A DNA stretch of 64,000 nt from Cyclobacterium lianum (GTDB taxonomy: Bacteria; Bacteroidota; Bacteroidia; Cytophagales; Cyclobacteriaceae): NCBI RefSeq assembly GCF_900143075.1, contig NZ_FRCY01000006.1, forward strand, positions 175,959 through 239,958, in the 5' to 3' direction. The position numbers were made by a program, and so were the translations under genes. The notes below the pieces were generated by a model. The model made no database searches. It was not told the origin of the DNA and saw only the letters and a program-made list of their open reading frames with translations. Positions 26,008 to 34,831 of the stretch are shown here, in pieces. How positions within the stretch are numbered: the stretch's first letter is position 1; each line of letters begins with the position of its first letter.

Positions 26008-26994
26008 TCAATTGATGATTTCAATTTTCCCGGAATTCACTTCACCTCTGATGGTATGCGGAGCACCGTTCATGATTTTCAGCGTTCCTGAGGATTCACT
26101 TTCACCTACTTTTACTCTCCCGCTTCCGGTATGAATATCATAGTTGAAGGCGGCAAGATCGCTATTGGTTTGTATGCTGATATCGCCGGAAGAGGCCTTG
26201 AAGTACGTGTATTCACACAGACCAATATTCCTCCCATTTACTTTGCCCGAGCTGATACGTACATTTCCCAAAGCGGCTACATGCTCCATGTCCATGTTTC
26301 CGGAGCTCAACTCGGCATGCAGCAAGCCTGAGATATGCTTTAGCTTCATGTTTCCGCTTGATGATGTGGCTTCCAGATTTCCGTCCAATTGGTCCAGAAC
26401 CAATCTCCCGGAAGAAAGGTCTGCAATGGTATTGCCGCTGAGGTTTTCGCCTAGCACCTCACCGGAACTGGCAGCAAGATATAAATCCTGAGCCTCCAAA
26501 TCTTTTGCCCTGACATGGCCCGAATTTACTTCCAGGTGAATCCGCGCTGCCCGGACATTTTCAGCCCTTACCTCCCCGGAGCCGGCCACAAGTTGCAGTG
26601 ACATGTCAACAGGGCCTGTAAGCAAGATATGGCCTTCCAATCTGCCCCTTCCCAATCCTGCCTGCTCCAGGCTGACGATAAGCTTATCTTCCACCAGACG
26701 GTAGGCTATGTTCCTGTCTGCATTGGTATTGGTCCGGAGCAAAGCATCCAGATGGACTTCTTCGAGGTCCGGATTCCCGACATAATGTACAGGCAATGAG
26801 CCCGCATCAACTGCTATCGACGAAATCTCAGAAAAGCTCTCCTCGTAGTCCACTACCGTTTCCAAGGTTGGATCCAGACAAGAAGCGAACAAAAACATGT
26901 TTAGCAGGAGCAAAATACCAATATTCAAATGCTTTCGAACAGGTAAGTAAAATTGCCAAACTTTTTTTCCCTGCTTACCTGTAATAGTTCTCAT
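26008..26994 (-). CDS. DUF4097/DUF2807-like beta-helical lipoprotein
   Basis: 328 residues. After a basic stretch, the lipoprotein signal is NIGILLLLNMFLFASC (Cys39); an internal start nearer the signal is possible but no better Met is available. The mature part is a right-handed beta-helix-like array with repeated '(L)SSG(N/K/E)' turns: LVAGSGEVRAENV, LEVNSGHVRAKDL, LAASSGEVLGENL, ADLSSGRLVLDQL, ATSSSGNMKLKHI, AELSSGNMDMEHV. These are the spacing and turns of the GIN/DUF2807 and DUF4097 putative adhesin families. It is anchored in the envelope. Function is unknown; the repeat regularity suggests a structural or adhesive role. Confidence 0.82.
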   Translation of the reverse strand: MRTITGKQGKKVWQFYLPVRKHLNIGILLLLNMFLFASCLDPTLETVVDYEESFSEISSIAVDAGSLPVHYVGNPDLEEVHLDALLRTNTNADRNIAYRLVEDKLIVSLEQAGLGRGRLEGHILLTGPVDMSLQLVAGSGEVRAENVRAARIHLEVNSGHVRAKDLEAQDLYLAASSGEVLGENLSGNTIADLSSGRLVLDQLDGNLEATSSSGNMKLKHISGLLHAELSSGNMDMEHVAALGNVRISSGKVNGRNIGLCEYTYFKASSGDISIQTNSDLAAFNYDIHTGSGRVKVGESESSGTLKIMNGAPHTIRGEVNSGKIEIIN

Positions 26995-27271
26995 ATAAAC
27001 TTTTTATTGGAGTTATTGATTTTTTCAAAAGGCCTGATCCAATCAGATGCCAAATTGTGGGAAATACCCTGAACGGACAAATTTACCTGTTTTGCAATCG
27101 GCCAGTTCGAAGAGCTGACCGTTATCGAACACAAAAAAATAGTTTTCCGGACAGCTTACAGGTTTTTTGATCCACCTTATTGAAAAATTTCATTGTCAGG
27201 ATTTGCAAGGTGGAAGCAGATTATGGATTTTAGCAGCATATAGCTCTAGTACCCCTGCTCAATTGTTTAAT

Positions 27272-28984
27272 ATGACGAATAAATATTTCTTCCTCCTTGG
27301 AATTTACTACCTGATGTTAATGCAAGGATGTTCCCCTGCATATGAAGAAGCTACCCATATTTTTGTGGGAGGAAATATCTATACGGTGAACCCTGACCAG
27401 CCGATAGTAGAAGCCATAGCACTTAAAGAAAACCAGATTCTTTTTACCGGCGATGCAGCGGATGTGCATGGGTATATGGGTCCTGAAACCAAGATCACCG
27501 AACTGCGGGGTAAAACCATGACACCGGGATGGATCGAAGGGCACGGGCATTTTATGGGCCTGGGCTATAGTGAATTGAACCTGGACTTATCCGATACCAG
27601 GAGTTTTGGTGAAATTGCCGACCTGGTAAAAGCAGCTGCAGAGAAAACCCCGAAAGGAGAGTGGATCGTCGGAAGAGGTTGGCACCAAAGCAAATGGACC
27701 GAATCTCCGGGTAAGGAAATCAATGGGTTTCCGCTTCATCATGAGATCAGCAGGGTATCTCCGGATCATCCGGTATTTCTGTACCATGCCAGCGGTCATG
27801 CCGGATTTGCCAATGCGCGGGCTATGGAAATCGCCGGGCTAAGCCCATTGGGAGGAGAGCAAATGAGAGATGCGATGGAGCTGGAAGGAGGAGAAATCAT
27901 CCGAGATGAAAACGGGAACCCAACCGGCGTATTCAATGAGCGGGCCATGGGATTGATCTCCAGGCACATTCCCGAAAGCAGTCCGGAAAAAGACATACAG
28001 GCATTTGAATTGGCTCAGGAAGCTTGTTTCAGAAACGGGATCACCGGCTTTCACGATGCCGGTATTGGTGCAGCTACGCTGGAGCTGTACAGGCAAATGA
28101 AATCGGAAAGGAAATTGAAACTCAGGATGTACCTCATGCTGGCCGGGGGCCAAAAGGAATGGCTTGAGGAATGGTTTCTCAAAGGGCCGGAAATAGATTC
28201 TCTGCTCACGATTCGGGCCATCAAACTCAGCTGTGACGGTGCGCTTGGATCCAGAGGGGCCTGGCTATTGGAGGAGTACAGTGACAGACCAGGTCATTTT
28301 GGTCATGAAACACTGCCGATGAGCTATGTGCAGAAAATAGCGGAGCTTTCCCTGCAACACGGCTTCCAGGTCTGCTCGCACGCCATTGGAGACCGGGCCA
28401 ATAAAGAGGTTCTGGATCGCTATCAGGCAGCCTTAGAATCACTGAAGGGTAACATCCCCGATCACAGATTCCGGATAGAACATGCCCAGCACCTGCATCC
28501 GGAGGACATTCCCAGGTTTGCCGAACTGGGCGTATTGCCTGCCATGCAGGCCATTCACCTCTCTTCCGACAGACCCTGGGCCATTGACCGGCTAGGAGAA
28601 AAAAGGATCAAAGAGGGCGCTTATATGTGGCAGGCACTTTTGCAAACCGGTGTTCCTGTGATCAACGGCACGGACGTTCCGGTAGAGCCCATCAATCCAT
28701 TGGCTAATTTTTATGCCAGCGTGACCCGCAAGACCCTGCAAGGAAAGCCCGAGGAAGGCTACGAAGCGGAACAAAAGATGACCAGGGAGCAGGCATTGAA
28801 AAGCTACACTTTAGATGCGGCTTACGGAGCATTTGAAGAGAACATGAAAGGCAGCCTGGAAGTAGGAAAAGTAGCCGATTTGGTGGTTTTTGACCGAAAT
28901 ATCATGGAAATCCCCGAGGCTGAAATCCTGCAGACAAAAGTTGTCCTTACTGTATTGGATGGGAAGATAGTCTATCAACAATGA
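27272..28984 (+). CDS. YtcJ-type amidohydrolase (family 3), lipoprotein
   Basis: 570 residues from the ATG at 27272. The frame opens earlier, but only this start gives the lipoprotein signal MTNKYFFLLGIYYLMLMQGC (Cys20). The metal-dependent amidohydrolase barrel has His91-x-His93 in GWIEGHGHFMG, a carboxylated-Lys/Asp region, FRIEHAQHL, CSHAIGDRAN and the late NGTDVPVEPINP with the metal-binding Asp. The C-terminal DLVVFDRNIMEIPEAEILQT strand closes the composite beta-domain. YtcJ relatives hydrolyse amide or imide bonds of unknown small molecules. It is exported, which is usual for Bacteroidota members. The downstream pump gene starts about 70 bases later; linkage is possible but not evident. 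Confidence 0.9.
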   Translation: MTNKYFFLLGIYYLMLMQGCSPAYEEATHIFVGGNIYTVNPDQPIVEAIALKENQILFTGDAADVHGYMGPETKITELRGKTMTPGWIEGHGHFMGLGYSELNLDLSDTRSFGEIADLVKAAAEKTPKGEWIVGRGWHQSKWTESPGKEINGFPLHHEISRVSPDHPVFLYHASGHAGFANARAMEIAGLSPLGGEQMRDAMELEGGEIIRDENGNPTGVFNERAMGLISRHIPESSPEKDIQAFELAQEACFRNGITGFHDAGIGAATLELYRQMKSERKLKLRMYLMLAGGQKEWLEEWFLKGPEIDSLLTIRAIKLSCDGALGSRGAWLLEEYSDRPGHFGHETLPMSYVQKIAELSLQHGFQVCSHAIGDRANKEVLDRYQAALESLKGNIPDHRFRIEHAQHLHPEDIPRFAELGVLPAMQAIHLSSDRPWAIDRLGEKRIKEGAYMWQALLQTGVPVINGTDVPVEPINPLANFYASVTRKTLQGKPEEGYEAEQKMTREQALKSYTLDAAYGAFEENMKGSLEVGKVADLVVFDRNIMEIPEAEILQTKVVLTVLDGKIVYQQ

Positions 28985-29053
28985 CTTCAATCATGTCCCT
29001 GATTCCCTAAAATCCAAAATACTGTTTTTAACTTGCGGTAAATTATTTTGCAA

Positions 29054-32000
29054 ATGATACACCGGATAATCGCTTTTAGCGTAAAAAATAAGTTCATTGT
29101 GCTTTTTGCGGTACTGGGTATGATCATCTGGGGGATATTTTCTTTTCAGCGGTTATCCATCGGATCCGTTCCTGACATCACCAGCAATCAGGTACAGATC
29201 ATCACCGTTGCCCGCAACCTGGCCACGGAGGAAGTAGAGCAATTTATCACTTTTCCCATAGAGATCGCTGTGGCCAACCTCCCGGGGGTGGAAGAAATAC
29301 GATCGGTCTCCAAATACGGGCTTTCTACCATCACGGTAGTCTTTGAGGAAGGAATGGGCACCTACCTTCCCCGTCAATTGATCGGAGAAAAACTGGCGCA
29401 GGCCAGCAAAGAGATCCCGGCGCATTTTGGGACACCAGAAATGGCGCCCATTTCCACCGGACTGGGGGAGATTTACCAATATACGCTGGAAACCAGGCCG
29501 GGATACGAGGATAAATACTCGGTGATGGACCTGAGGGAAATTCAGGATTGGCTGATCAAGCGACAGTTGACAGGCATCAAAGGTGTGGTGGAGATCAATA
29601 CCTGGGGAGGATACCTGAAACAGTACGAAGTGGCCATGCATCCGGAAAAACTCCGGAGTATGGACATTTCACTACTTGAAGTCCTGCAGGCCCTGGAAGA
29701 AAATAACGAAAATGCCGGAGGCGCCTACCTGGAAAAAAACCAAACGAATTATTTTATACGTGGTGAGGGAATGATCCAGTCTCTGGAGGACATCCGCAAA
29801 ATTGTGGTGAGCAACCGGGCTGGAGTACCCCTGACCATCGCCGATCTGGCGGAAGTACGTTTTGGCCATGCCACCCGTTTTGGAGCCATTACCGGCAATG
29901 GACAAGGCGAAAAAGTATTGGGCCAGGTGATGATGCTGAAAGGAGAAAACTCCTATGCGGTAATTCGGAATGTGAAGGAGCGCATCGCAGAAGTTGAGAA
30001 AACCCTGCCTGAAGGCGTGTACATCAATGGTTTCCTGGACCGCTCGGTACTGATCGACAAGACCACCTCCACCATACAGGAAAACCTTATCCTGGGAGCC
30101 TTATTTGTGATCTTTGTTCTGGTCCTGCTAATGGGCAATTTTCGCAGCGGCTTGCTGGTGGCCTCCGTGATCCCACTTTCCCTGCTCTTTGGCATTTCGC
30201 TGATGAGTCTGTTTCGTGTTGACGCAAACCTATTGAGCCTGGGGGCAATAGACTTTGGCATCCTCATCGACGGCGCAGTGGTAGTAGTGGAATACCTCGT
30301 TTATCAGATGGGGAAAAAGTTTCCGGACCTGAAAGGAAAAGCCCAGAAAGCTGCTATAGACAAACTGGTCATCGACAGCTCCAACCAAATGATGAATGCA
30401 GCCATTTTCGGGCAAATCATTATTCTGATCGTGTTTATCCCCATCCTGAGTTTTACAGGGGTGGAAGGAAAAATGTTTCAACCCATGGCACTGACCTTCA
30501 TGTTTATCCTTGCTGGTGCCATGATCCTGTGTCTGACCTACGTTCCGGTGATGGCCGCTTTGTTTGTGCGGCCCTCAAAAAACGAGGACAGGACGCTATC
30601 TGCACGGATCATCGGAACCATACATAGCTGGTATGAGCCTATACTGATAAAGGCCCTGAGGCATTCCCGATTGGTACTGACCGTGGCAGTAATCGTATTT
30701 GGAACGAGCCTTTTTATCTTTTCCAGGCTGGGTGGGGAGTTTCTGCCCACGCTGGACGAGGGCGATTACGTGATTCAACCGGTGTTAAAACCCGGCACCT
30801 CACTGGCCCAAACCATTGAAATCACCACCAAAATTGAATCCATACTGCTGGAGAAGTTTCCGGATGAGGTGGAGCAGGTGGTTAGCCGCATCGGGGCAGC
30901 GGAGATTCCAACGGATCCCATGTCCATGGAAATGTCCGATATCATCATCAAACTACGTGATCCCGATGACTGGTCCCGTGCCGGTGGGAAAACCGAGCTT
31001 GCCAAACTGATGACAGATGAGCTGTCGGTATTGCCCGGGATCAGTTACCAGTTTACCCAACCCATTGAAATGCGCTTCAACGAATTGCTTACAGGGGTAC
31101 AATCGGATCTGGCAATAAAGATATTTGGAGAAGACCTGGAAACCCTTTACCGGTACGGATTGAAAGCGGCTTCCATCATACGCGATGTGGACGGTATCGC
31201 AAATATCAAAGTGGAACAATTGGTCGGACTACCGCAAGTCGCTGTCCGCTACGACCGGGAAAAGCTGGCTCTTTACGGTCTGGACATCGCAGGGGTCAAT
31301 CAGGCGATCCGTACTGCTTTTGCCGGAAGCACGGTGGGAACTATCTTTGAAAAGGAACGCAGGTTTGACCTGGCCCTCCGCCTGGAAAGGGAATTTGTAA
31401 ATACCGATGTGATAAAAGACCTGAGCCTGCCCCTGGACAACGGAGAAAAAATTTTATTGAAACAGGTGGCCGATATCAGCTATCAGTCCGGACCCGCACA
31501 GATCTCCAGAGATGACACCAAAAGAAGAATTGTACTGAGCCTGAATGCCAGTGAACGGGATGTGGAATCGATAGTCAGAGATGTACAGGCGTTGCTTGAA
31601 GAGCAGTTGGGTTTGCCTACCGGCTATTCCATCACCTATGGAGGACAATTTGAAAATCTGAACCAGGCCCGCGATCGCCTCATAAAGGTAGTGCCACTTG
31701 CCCTTTTACTTATTGCCATCATGCTATACTTTACCTTTCGTTCGGTATCTGAAACCGTCCTGGTGTTTTTGTCCATCCCTTTGGCTACTATTGGTGGGAT
31801 TGTGGCACTATGGATACGGGCTATGCCATTTAGCATTTCGGCAGGTATTGGCTTTATTGCCCTTTTTGGTATTGCGGTACTGAACGGCATCGTATTGATC
31901 AGTTACCTCAATGACCTGGAGAGGGGTGGGGAAACTGATCTGTACAAACGGATCCTGAAAGCCTGCAAAAACCGCTTGCGACCCGTTTTGCTCACTGCAT

Positions 32001-33373
32001 CCACCGATATTCTGGGTTTTATCCCCATGGCCTTATCCACTTCCGCAGGAGCAGAGGTGCAGCGGCCTATAGCCACCGTAGTAATCGGTGGACTGATCAC
32101 CGCATTTTTCCTGACACTGGTTGTTCTCCCGGTAGCCTATTATATGGTCAAATCCAGAAAAATATACGGTTTTGGCCTTAAAAAGGGGGCGATAGCCTTG
32201 CTTTTACTGGCAGGTACGGCACTTCCGGGCAACGCCCGGCAATCGCCCCCCATCCAGCCTGACGATGCCTGGACTCTGGCCCTTGAAAATAATGTAGAAT
32301 TGGCTGCAACCCGCTTTTCAATGGAAAACGCCAAAGTGCTCACCAAAACCGCCTGGGACATATCCCCTTCCTTATTCTTTATCGGTACCGAGGAAAACCA
32401 GAGAAACCTGGAAGGAGATGGAGTGAATTCCTTTGGTTTTCAGCAGTACATTGATTTTCCCGGCGTCTACATAGCCCGAAAAAAAGTATTGCAAAAGGAA
32501 AGCCTTCTCGCTCAGGACCAATACGACCTGAAGCGCCTTACATTGAAAAAACAATTGTTTAAAGCCTGCTATCAATTGGATTACCTTGTCAAAAAAAGGC
32601 AGCTATATGCCAGCTTTGACTCGCTTTATCGGGAATTGTACCTGGCCTCTGAAAAACAATATGAAGCCGGAATGACCAACCGTCTTTCTATGGTCATGGC
32701 CAGGGCCAGATCGGAAAAAATACGCATAAATTATGCTCAAATAGCGCAGGAAATCCAGGTGGCCTACCAGCAAATTCAGGAAGTTGTACAGGCTACCGAT
32801 TCTCTCCAGATTGAGGTGCCGGCGCTGAGCCTGGAGGACGCCCAATTGCCAAGCCTGGAAAGCCATCCCTCCTACGCATATGCCTTGCACCTAAAGCAAC
32901 GTTTTGAGGCGGAGAAAAAGCAAATGAAAAACAAACTGCTCCCCGGCCTGTATGTGCAATACATGTTTCAGAAAATCGACGGTGTCAGTGGTTTTTTTGG
33001 CTACCAGGCAGGTATACAGGTACCGCTTTGGTTTGGACCTTCGCGGGCACGCATTCAGTCCTCCCGCTTGTCTGTATATCAATCCGAAAAAAGGATCAAT
33101 GATTTGGATGTCAAATGGCAATCGGCCCTGAGCCAGAAAAAGACTTTCCTGGAAATGCACCTCAGGGAATTGGGTTATTACCAAAAAGAAGGGCTGCCTA
33201 TGGCAGATGAAATTATGCAAACTGCACAAAAAAGCTTTGCCAAAGGGGAAATAGATTACCTGGAGTATATCCGCAGCCTTGAATACGCCATTGAAATCCG
33301 ATTGGCCCACCTGGAGCTGCTAAACCGATACCATCAAAATATTCTCGATATTCGCTATTTTACCCTGCCATGA
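29054..33373 (+). CDS. Heavy-metal RND pump (CusA/CzcA) fused to a TolC-like outer-membrane domain
   Basis: 1439 residues from the ATG at 29054; a TTG two codons earlier is less likely. Residues 1-1040 are a complete HME-type RND permease: IHRIIAFSVKNKFIVLF start, porter domains, and the transmembrane relay DFGILIDGAVVVVE with Asp-Asp-Glu as in CzcA. The segment IPTDPMSMEMSDIIIKLRD is typical of Bacteroidota CusA/CzcA. After the twelfth helix, a basic loop (KSRKIYGFGLKK) leads to GAIALLLLAGTALPGNARQ, which looks like an internal signal peptide. The last 380 residues are a TolC/CusC-type outer-membrane factor (QPDDAWTLALENNVELAATR and long helical repeats). This fusion is known in Bacteroidota. 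The metal (Cu/Ag or Co/Zn/Cd) cannot be decided. The stop overlaps the adaptor start by 4 bases (ATGA). Confidence 0.92.
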   Translation: MIHRIIAFSVKNKFIVLFAVLGMIIWGIFSFQRLSIGSVPDITSNQVQIITVARNLATEEVEQFITFPIEIAVANLPGVEEIRSVSKYGLSTITVVFEEGMGTYLPRQLIGEKLAQASKEIPAHFGTPEMAPISTGLGEIYQYTLETRPGYEDKYSVMDLREIQDWLIKRQLTGIKGVVEINTWGGYLKQYEVAMHPEKLRSMDISLLEVLQALEENNENAGGAYLEKNQTNYFIRGEGMIQSLEDIRKIVVSNRAGVPLTIADLAEVRFGHATRFGAITGNGQGEKVLGQVMMLKGENSYAVIRNVKERIAEVEKTLPEGVYINGFLDRSVLIDKTTSTIQENLILGALFVIFVLVLLMGNFRSGLLVASVIPLSLLFGISLMSLFRVDANLLSLGAIDFGILIDGAVVVVEYLVYQMGKKFPDLKGKAQKAAIDKLVIDSSNQMMNAAIFGQIIILIVFIPILSFTGVEGKMFQPMALTFMFILAGAMILCLTYVPVMAALFVRPSKNEDRTLSARIIGTIHSWYEPILIKALRHSRLVLTVAVIVFGTSLFIFSRLGGEFLPTLDEGDYVIQPVLKPGTSLAQTIEITTKIESILLEKFPDEVEQVVSRIGAAEIPTDPMSMEMSDIIIKLRDPDDWSRAGGKTELAKLMTDELSVLPGISYQFTQPIEMRFNELLTGVQSDLAIKIFGEDLETLYRYGLKAASIIRDVDGIANIKVEQLVGLPQVAVRYDREKLALYGLDIAGVNQAIRTAFAGSTVGTIFEKERRFDLALRLEREFVNTDVIKDLSLPLDNGEKILLKQVADISYQSGPAQISRDDTKRRIVLSLNASERDVESIVRDVQALLEEQLGLPTGYSITYGGQFENLNQARDRLIKVVPLALLLIAIMLYFTFRSVSETVLVFLSIPLATIGGIVALWIRAMPFSISAGIGFIALFGIAVLNGIVLISYLNDLERGGETDLYKRILKACKNRLRPVLLTASTDILGFIPMALSTSAGAEVQRPIATVVIGGLITAFFLTLVVLPVAYYMVKSRKIYGFGLKKGAIALLLLAGTALPGNARQSPPIQPDDAWTLALENNVELAATRFSMENAKVLTKTAWDISPSLFFIGTEENQRNLEGDGVNSFGFQQYIDFPGVYIARKKVLQKESLLAQDQYDLKRLTLKKQLFKACYQLDYLVKKRQLYASFDSLYRELYLASEKQYEAGMTNRLSMVMARARSEKIRINYAQIAQEIQVAYQQIQEVVQATDSLQIEVPALSLEDAQLPSLESHPSYAYALHLKQRFEAEKKQMKNKLLPGLYVQYMFQKIDGVSGFFGYQAGIQVPLWFGPSRARIQSSRLSVYQSEKRINDLDVKWQSALSQKKTFLEMHLRELGYYQKEGLPMADEIMQTAQKSFAKGEIDYLEYIRSLEYAIEIRLAHLELLNRYHQNILDIRYFTLP

Positions 33374-34536
33374 AAACACATAAAATATTGCTGGTGACAA
33401 CCCTTTTGACGCTACAGGCCGCCTGCAGCCCTGATTCCGGACCGGAAAACGAAACTACCAGGGCAGAGAAGTCCGACCCCAATACCGTTCGACTCACCGA
33501 AAAACAGGAGGCAATCACAGGGGTGAAATGTGAGATGTTTAGCAAGCGCCCATTGGCTAACCTGATCAAGGCTCCGGGATTTATCGATTCCCCGCCCCAA
33601 TACAAAGCCACAATCAATCCTTACATCACAATTTTCGTGAAAAAAGTGCACGTAATTGTTGGCGACCGGGTAAGTAAGGGAGATGTAGTGGTCACGGCAT
33701 CCAGTCCTGAGTATGTGTCCCTGCAGCAGGAGTATCTGCAGACCCTCAGCAGCCTGAATACGCTGGAAAGCGATTTTGAGCGGAAAGCATCCCTGAATCA
33801 AGAAAACATCTCCTCCCGCAGGGAGTTTGAAGCAGCCAGAGCTGCATTTCAGACAGCCAGCGCAAGGAAAGCTGCTTTGCAAAGCAACCTGCAACTGATG
33901 GGTGCAGACATAGCCCGTCTGGAAGAGGGAGAAATCCATTCGGAAATGTATATCAGGTCCCCGATATCTGGAAAAATATCAGCCCTGCAGACCAGCGTAG
34001 GGCAGCACAGTGCTCCGCACGAAGTATTGATGGAAGTGATCAATAGCGAACACCTGCATTTGGAAATGAAGGTGTTGGAACAAGATGTGCCGGGCGTAAA
34101 GGAAGGCCAGCCGGTGATTTTCACCCTCCCGGATTTCGAAAAACAATTATTCAGGGGTGAAATCTACCGGGTAGGAAACACGATCGATCCTAAAGGACGA
34201 TTCGTGCAGGTGCACGCCCATCTGGAAAATGAAAATGAAGGCTTTCTTCCGGGCATGTTTATCAATAGCCATATTGTCACCCAACAGGATTCAGTGTGGA
34301 CGGTTCCCGCAGAGGCCATCGTCAGGGAAGGGAGTGATACTTTTTTGTTTGTCCTTAGGGGTATCAATGGTAATGGAAGAATTTATCAAAGAAAACAGGT
34401 GCGCACGGGTATCGAAACGATGGGTTACACCGCCATACTAAATCCCGGGGATAGCTTGTACCAGGACAGCGTGGTCGTGTCCGGAGCCTATTATTTGTCC
34501 AATGCGCTCAACGAAGCAGGCGGCCATGATCATTGA
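33370..34536 (+). CDS. RND periplasmic adaptor (CusB/CzcB-like), lipoprotein
   Basis: 388 residues. Lipoprotein signal MKTHKILLVTTLLTLQAAC (Cys19). The adaptor order is visible: beta-barrel and lipoyl halves (INPYITIFVKKVHVIVGDRV; SPISGKISALQTSVGQHSA), a helical hairpin between them (LQQEYLQTLSSLNTLESDFE to LQSNLQLMG), and a membrane-proximal barrel (PGMFINSHIVTQQDSVWTVP). The tail ends GGHDH, with His residues that could bind metal. Translationally coupled to the pump gene by a 4-base overlap, so the two form one efflux complex. There is no metal sensor or second adaptor in the window. Confidence 0.93.
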   Translation: MKTHKILLVTTLLTLQAACSPDSGPENETTRAEKSDPNTVRLTEKQEAITGVKCEMFSKRPLANLIKAPGFIDSPPQYKATINPYITIFVKKVHVIVGDRVSKGDVVVTASSPEYVSLQQEYLQTLSSLNTLESDFERKASLNQENISSRREFEAARAAFQTASARKAALQSNLQLMGADIARLEEGEIHSEMYIRSPISGKISALQTSVGQHSAPHEVLMEVINSEHLHLEMKVLEQDVPGVKEGQPVIFTLPDFEKQLFRGEIYRVGNTIDPKGRFVQVHAHLENENEGFLPGMFINSHIVTQQDSVWTVPAEAIVREGSDTFLFVLRGINGNGRIYQRKQVRTGIETMGYTAILNPGDSLYQDSVVVSGAYYLSNALNEAGGHDH

Positions 34537-34831
34537 GCAATCCACTTCCTTCCAGCATTCTTTTTTCGGACTTTTCCTGACGCCGATAAACTGGTTTTAT
34601 TTCCAGTAAAATCCTTTTTAAAACAATAATCTCCAGACCTATTGCGCCTGAGGCCATAGATCGATCCCGCCTACCCGATTAATTTCGGTAAAAGATCCAG
34701 GCTGTCGGCCGCCTGAATCAATTGCCTTGCTTAGGAACCAAACCGCTCATCAGGAATCGAGGCTGCGTAGTGGCCCTTTTCGAGGGTACCTGGTATAGGA
34801 TATAGACTGCTTATTTATTCCACATTTTACC

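Noticed and set aside
29048-29053. TTG start for the metal pump
   Set aside because: The ATG two codons later gives the standard IHRIIAFS beginning.
34537-34831. Possible decayed reading frame on the minus strand near 34630-34800
   Set aside because: Two short open stretches look slightly coding, but they are in different frames, have stops and match nothing I know.
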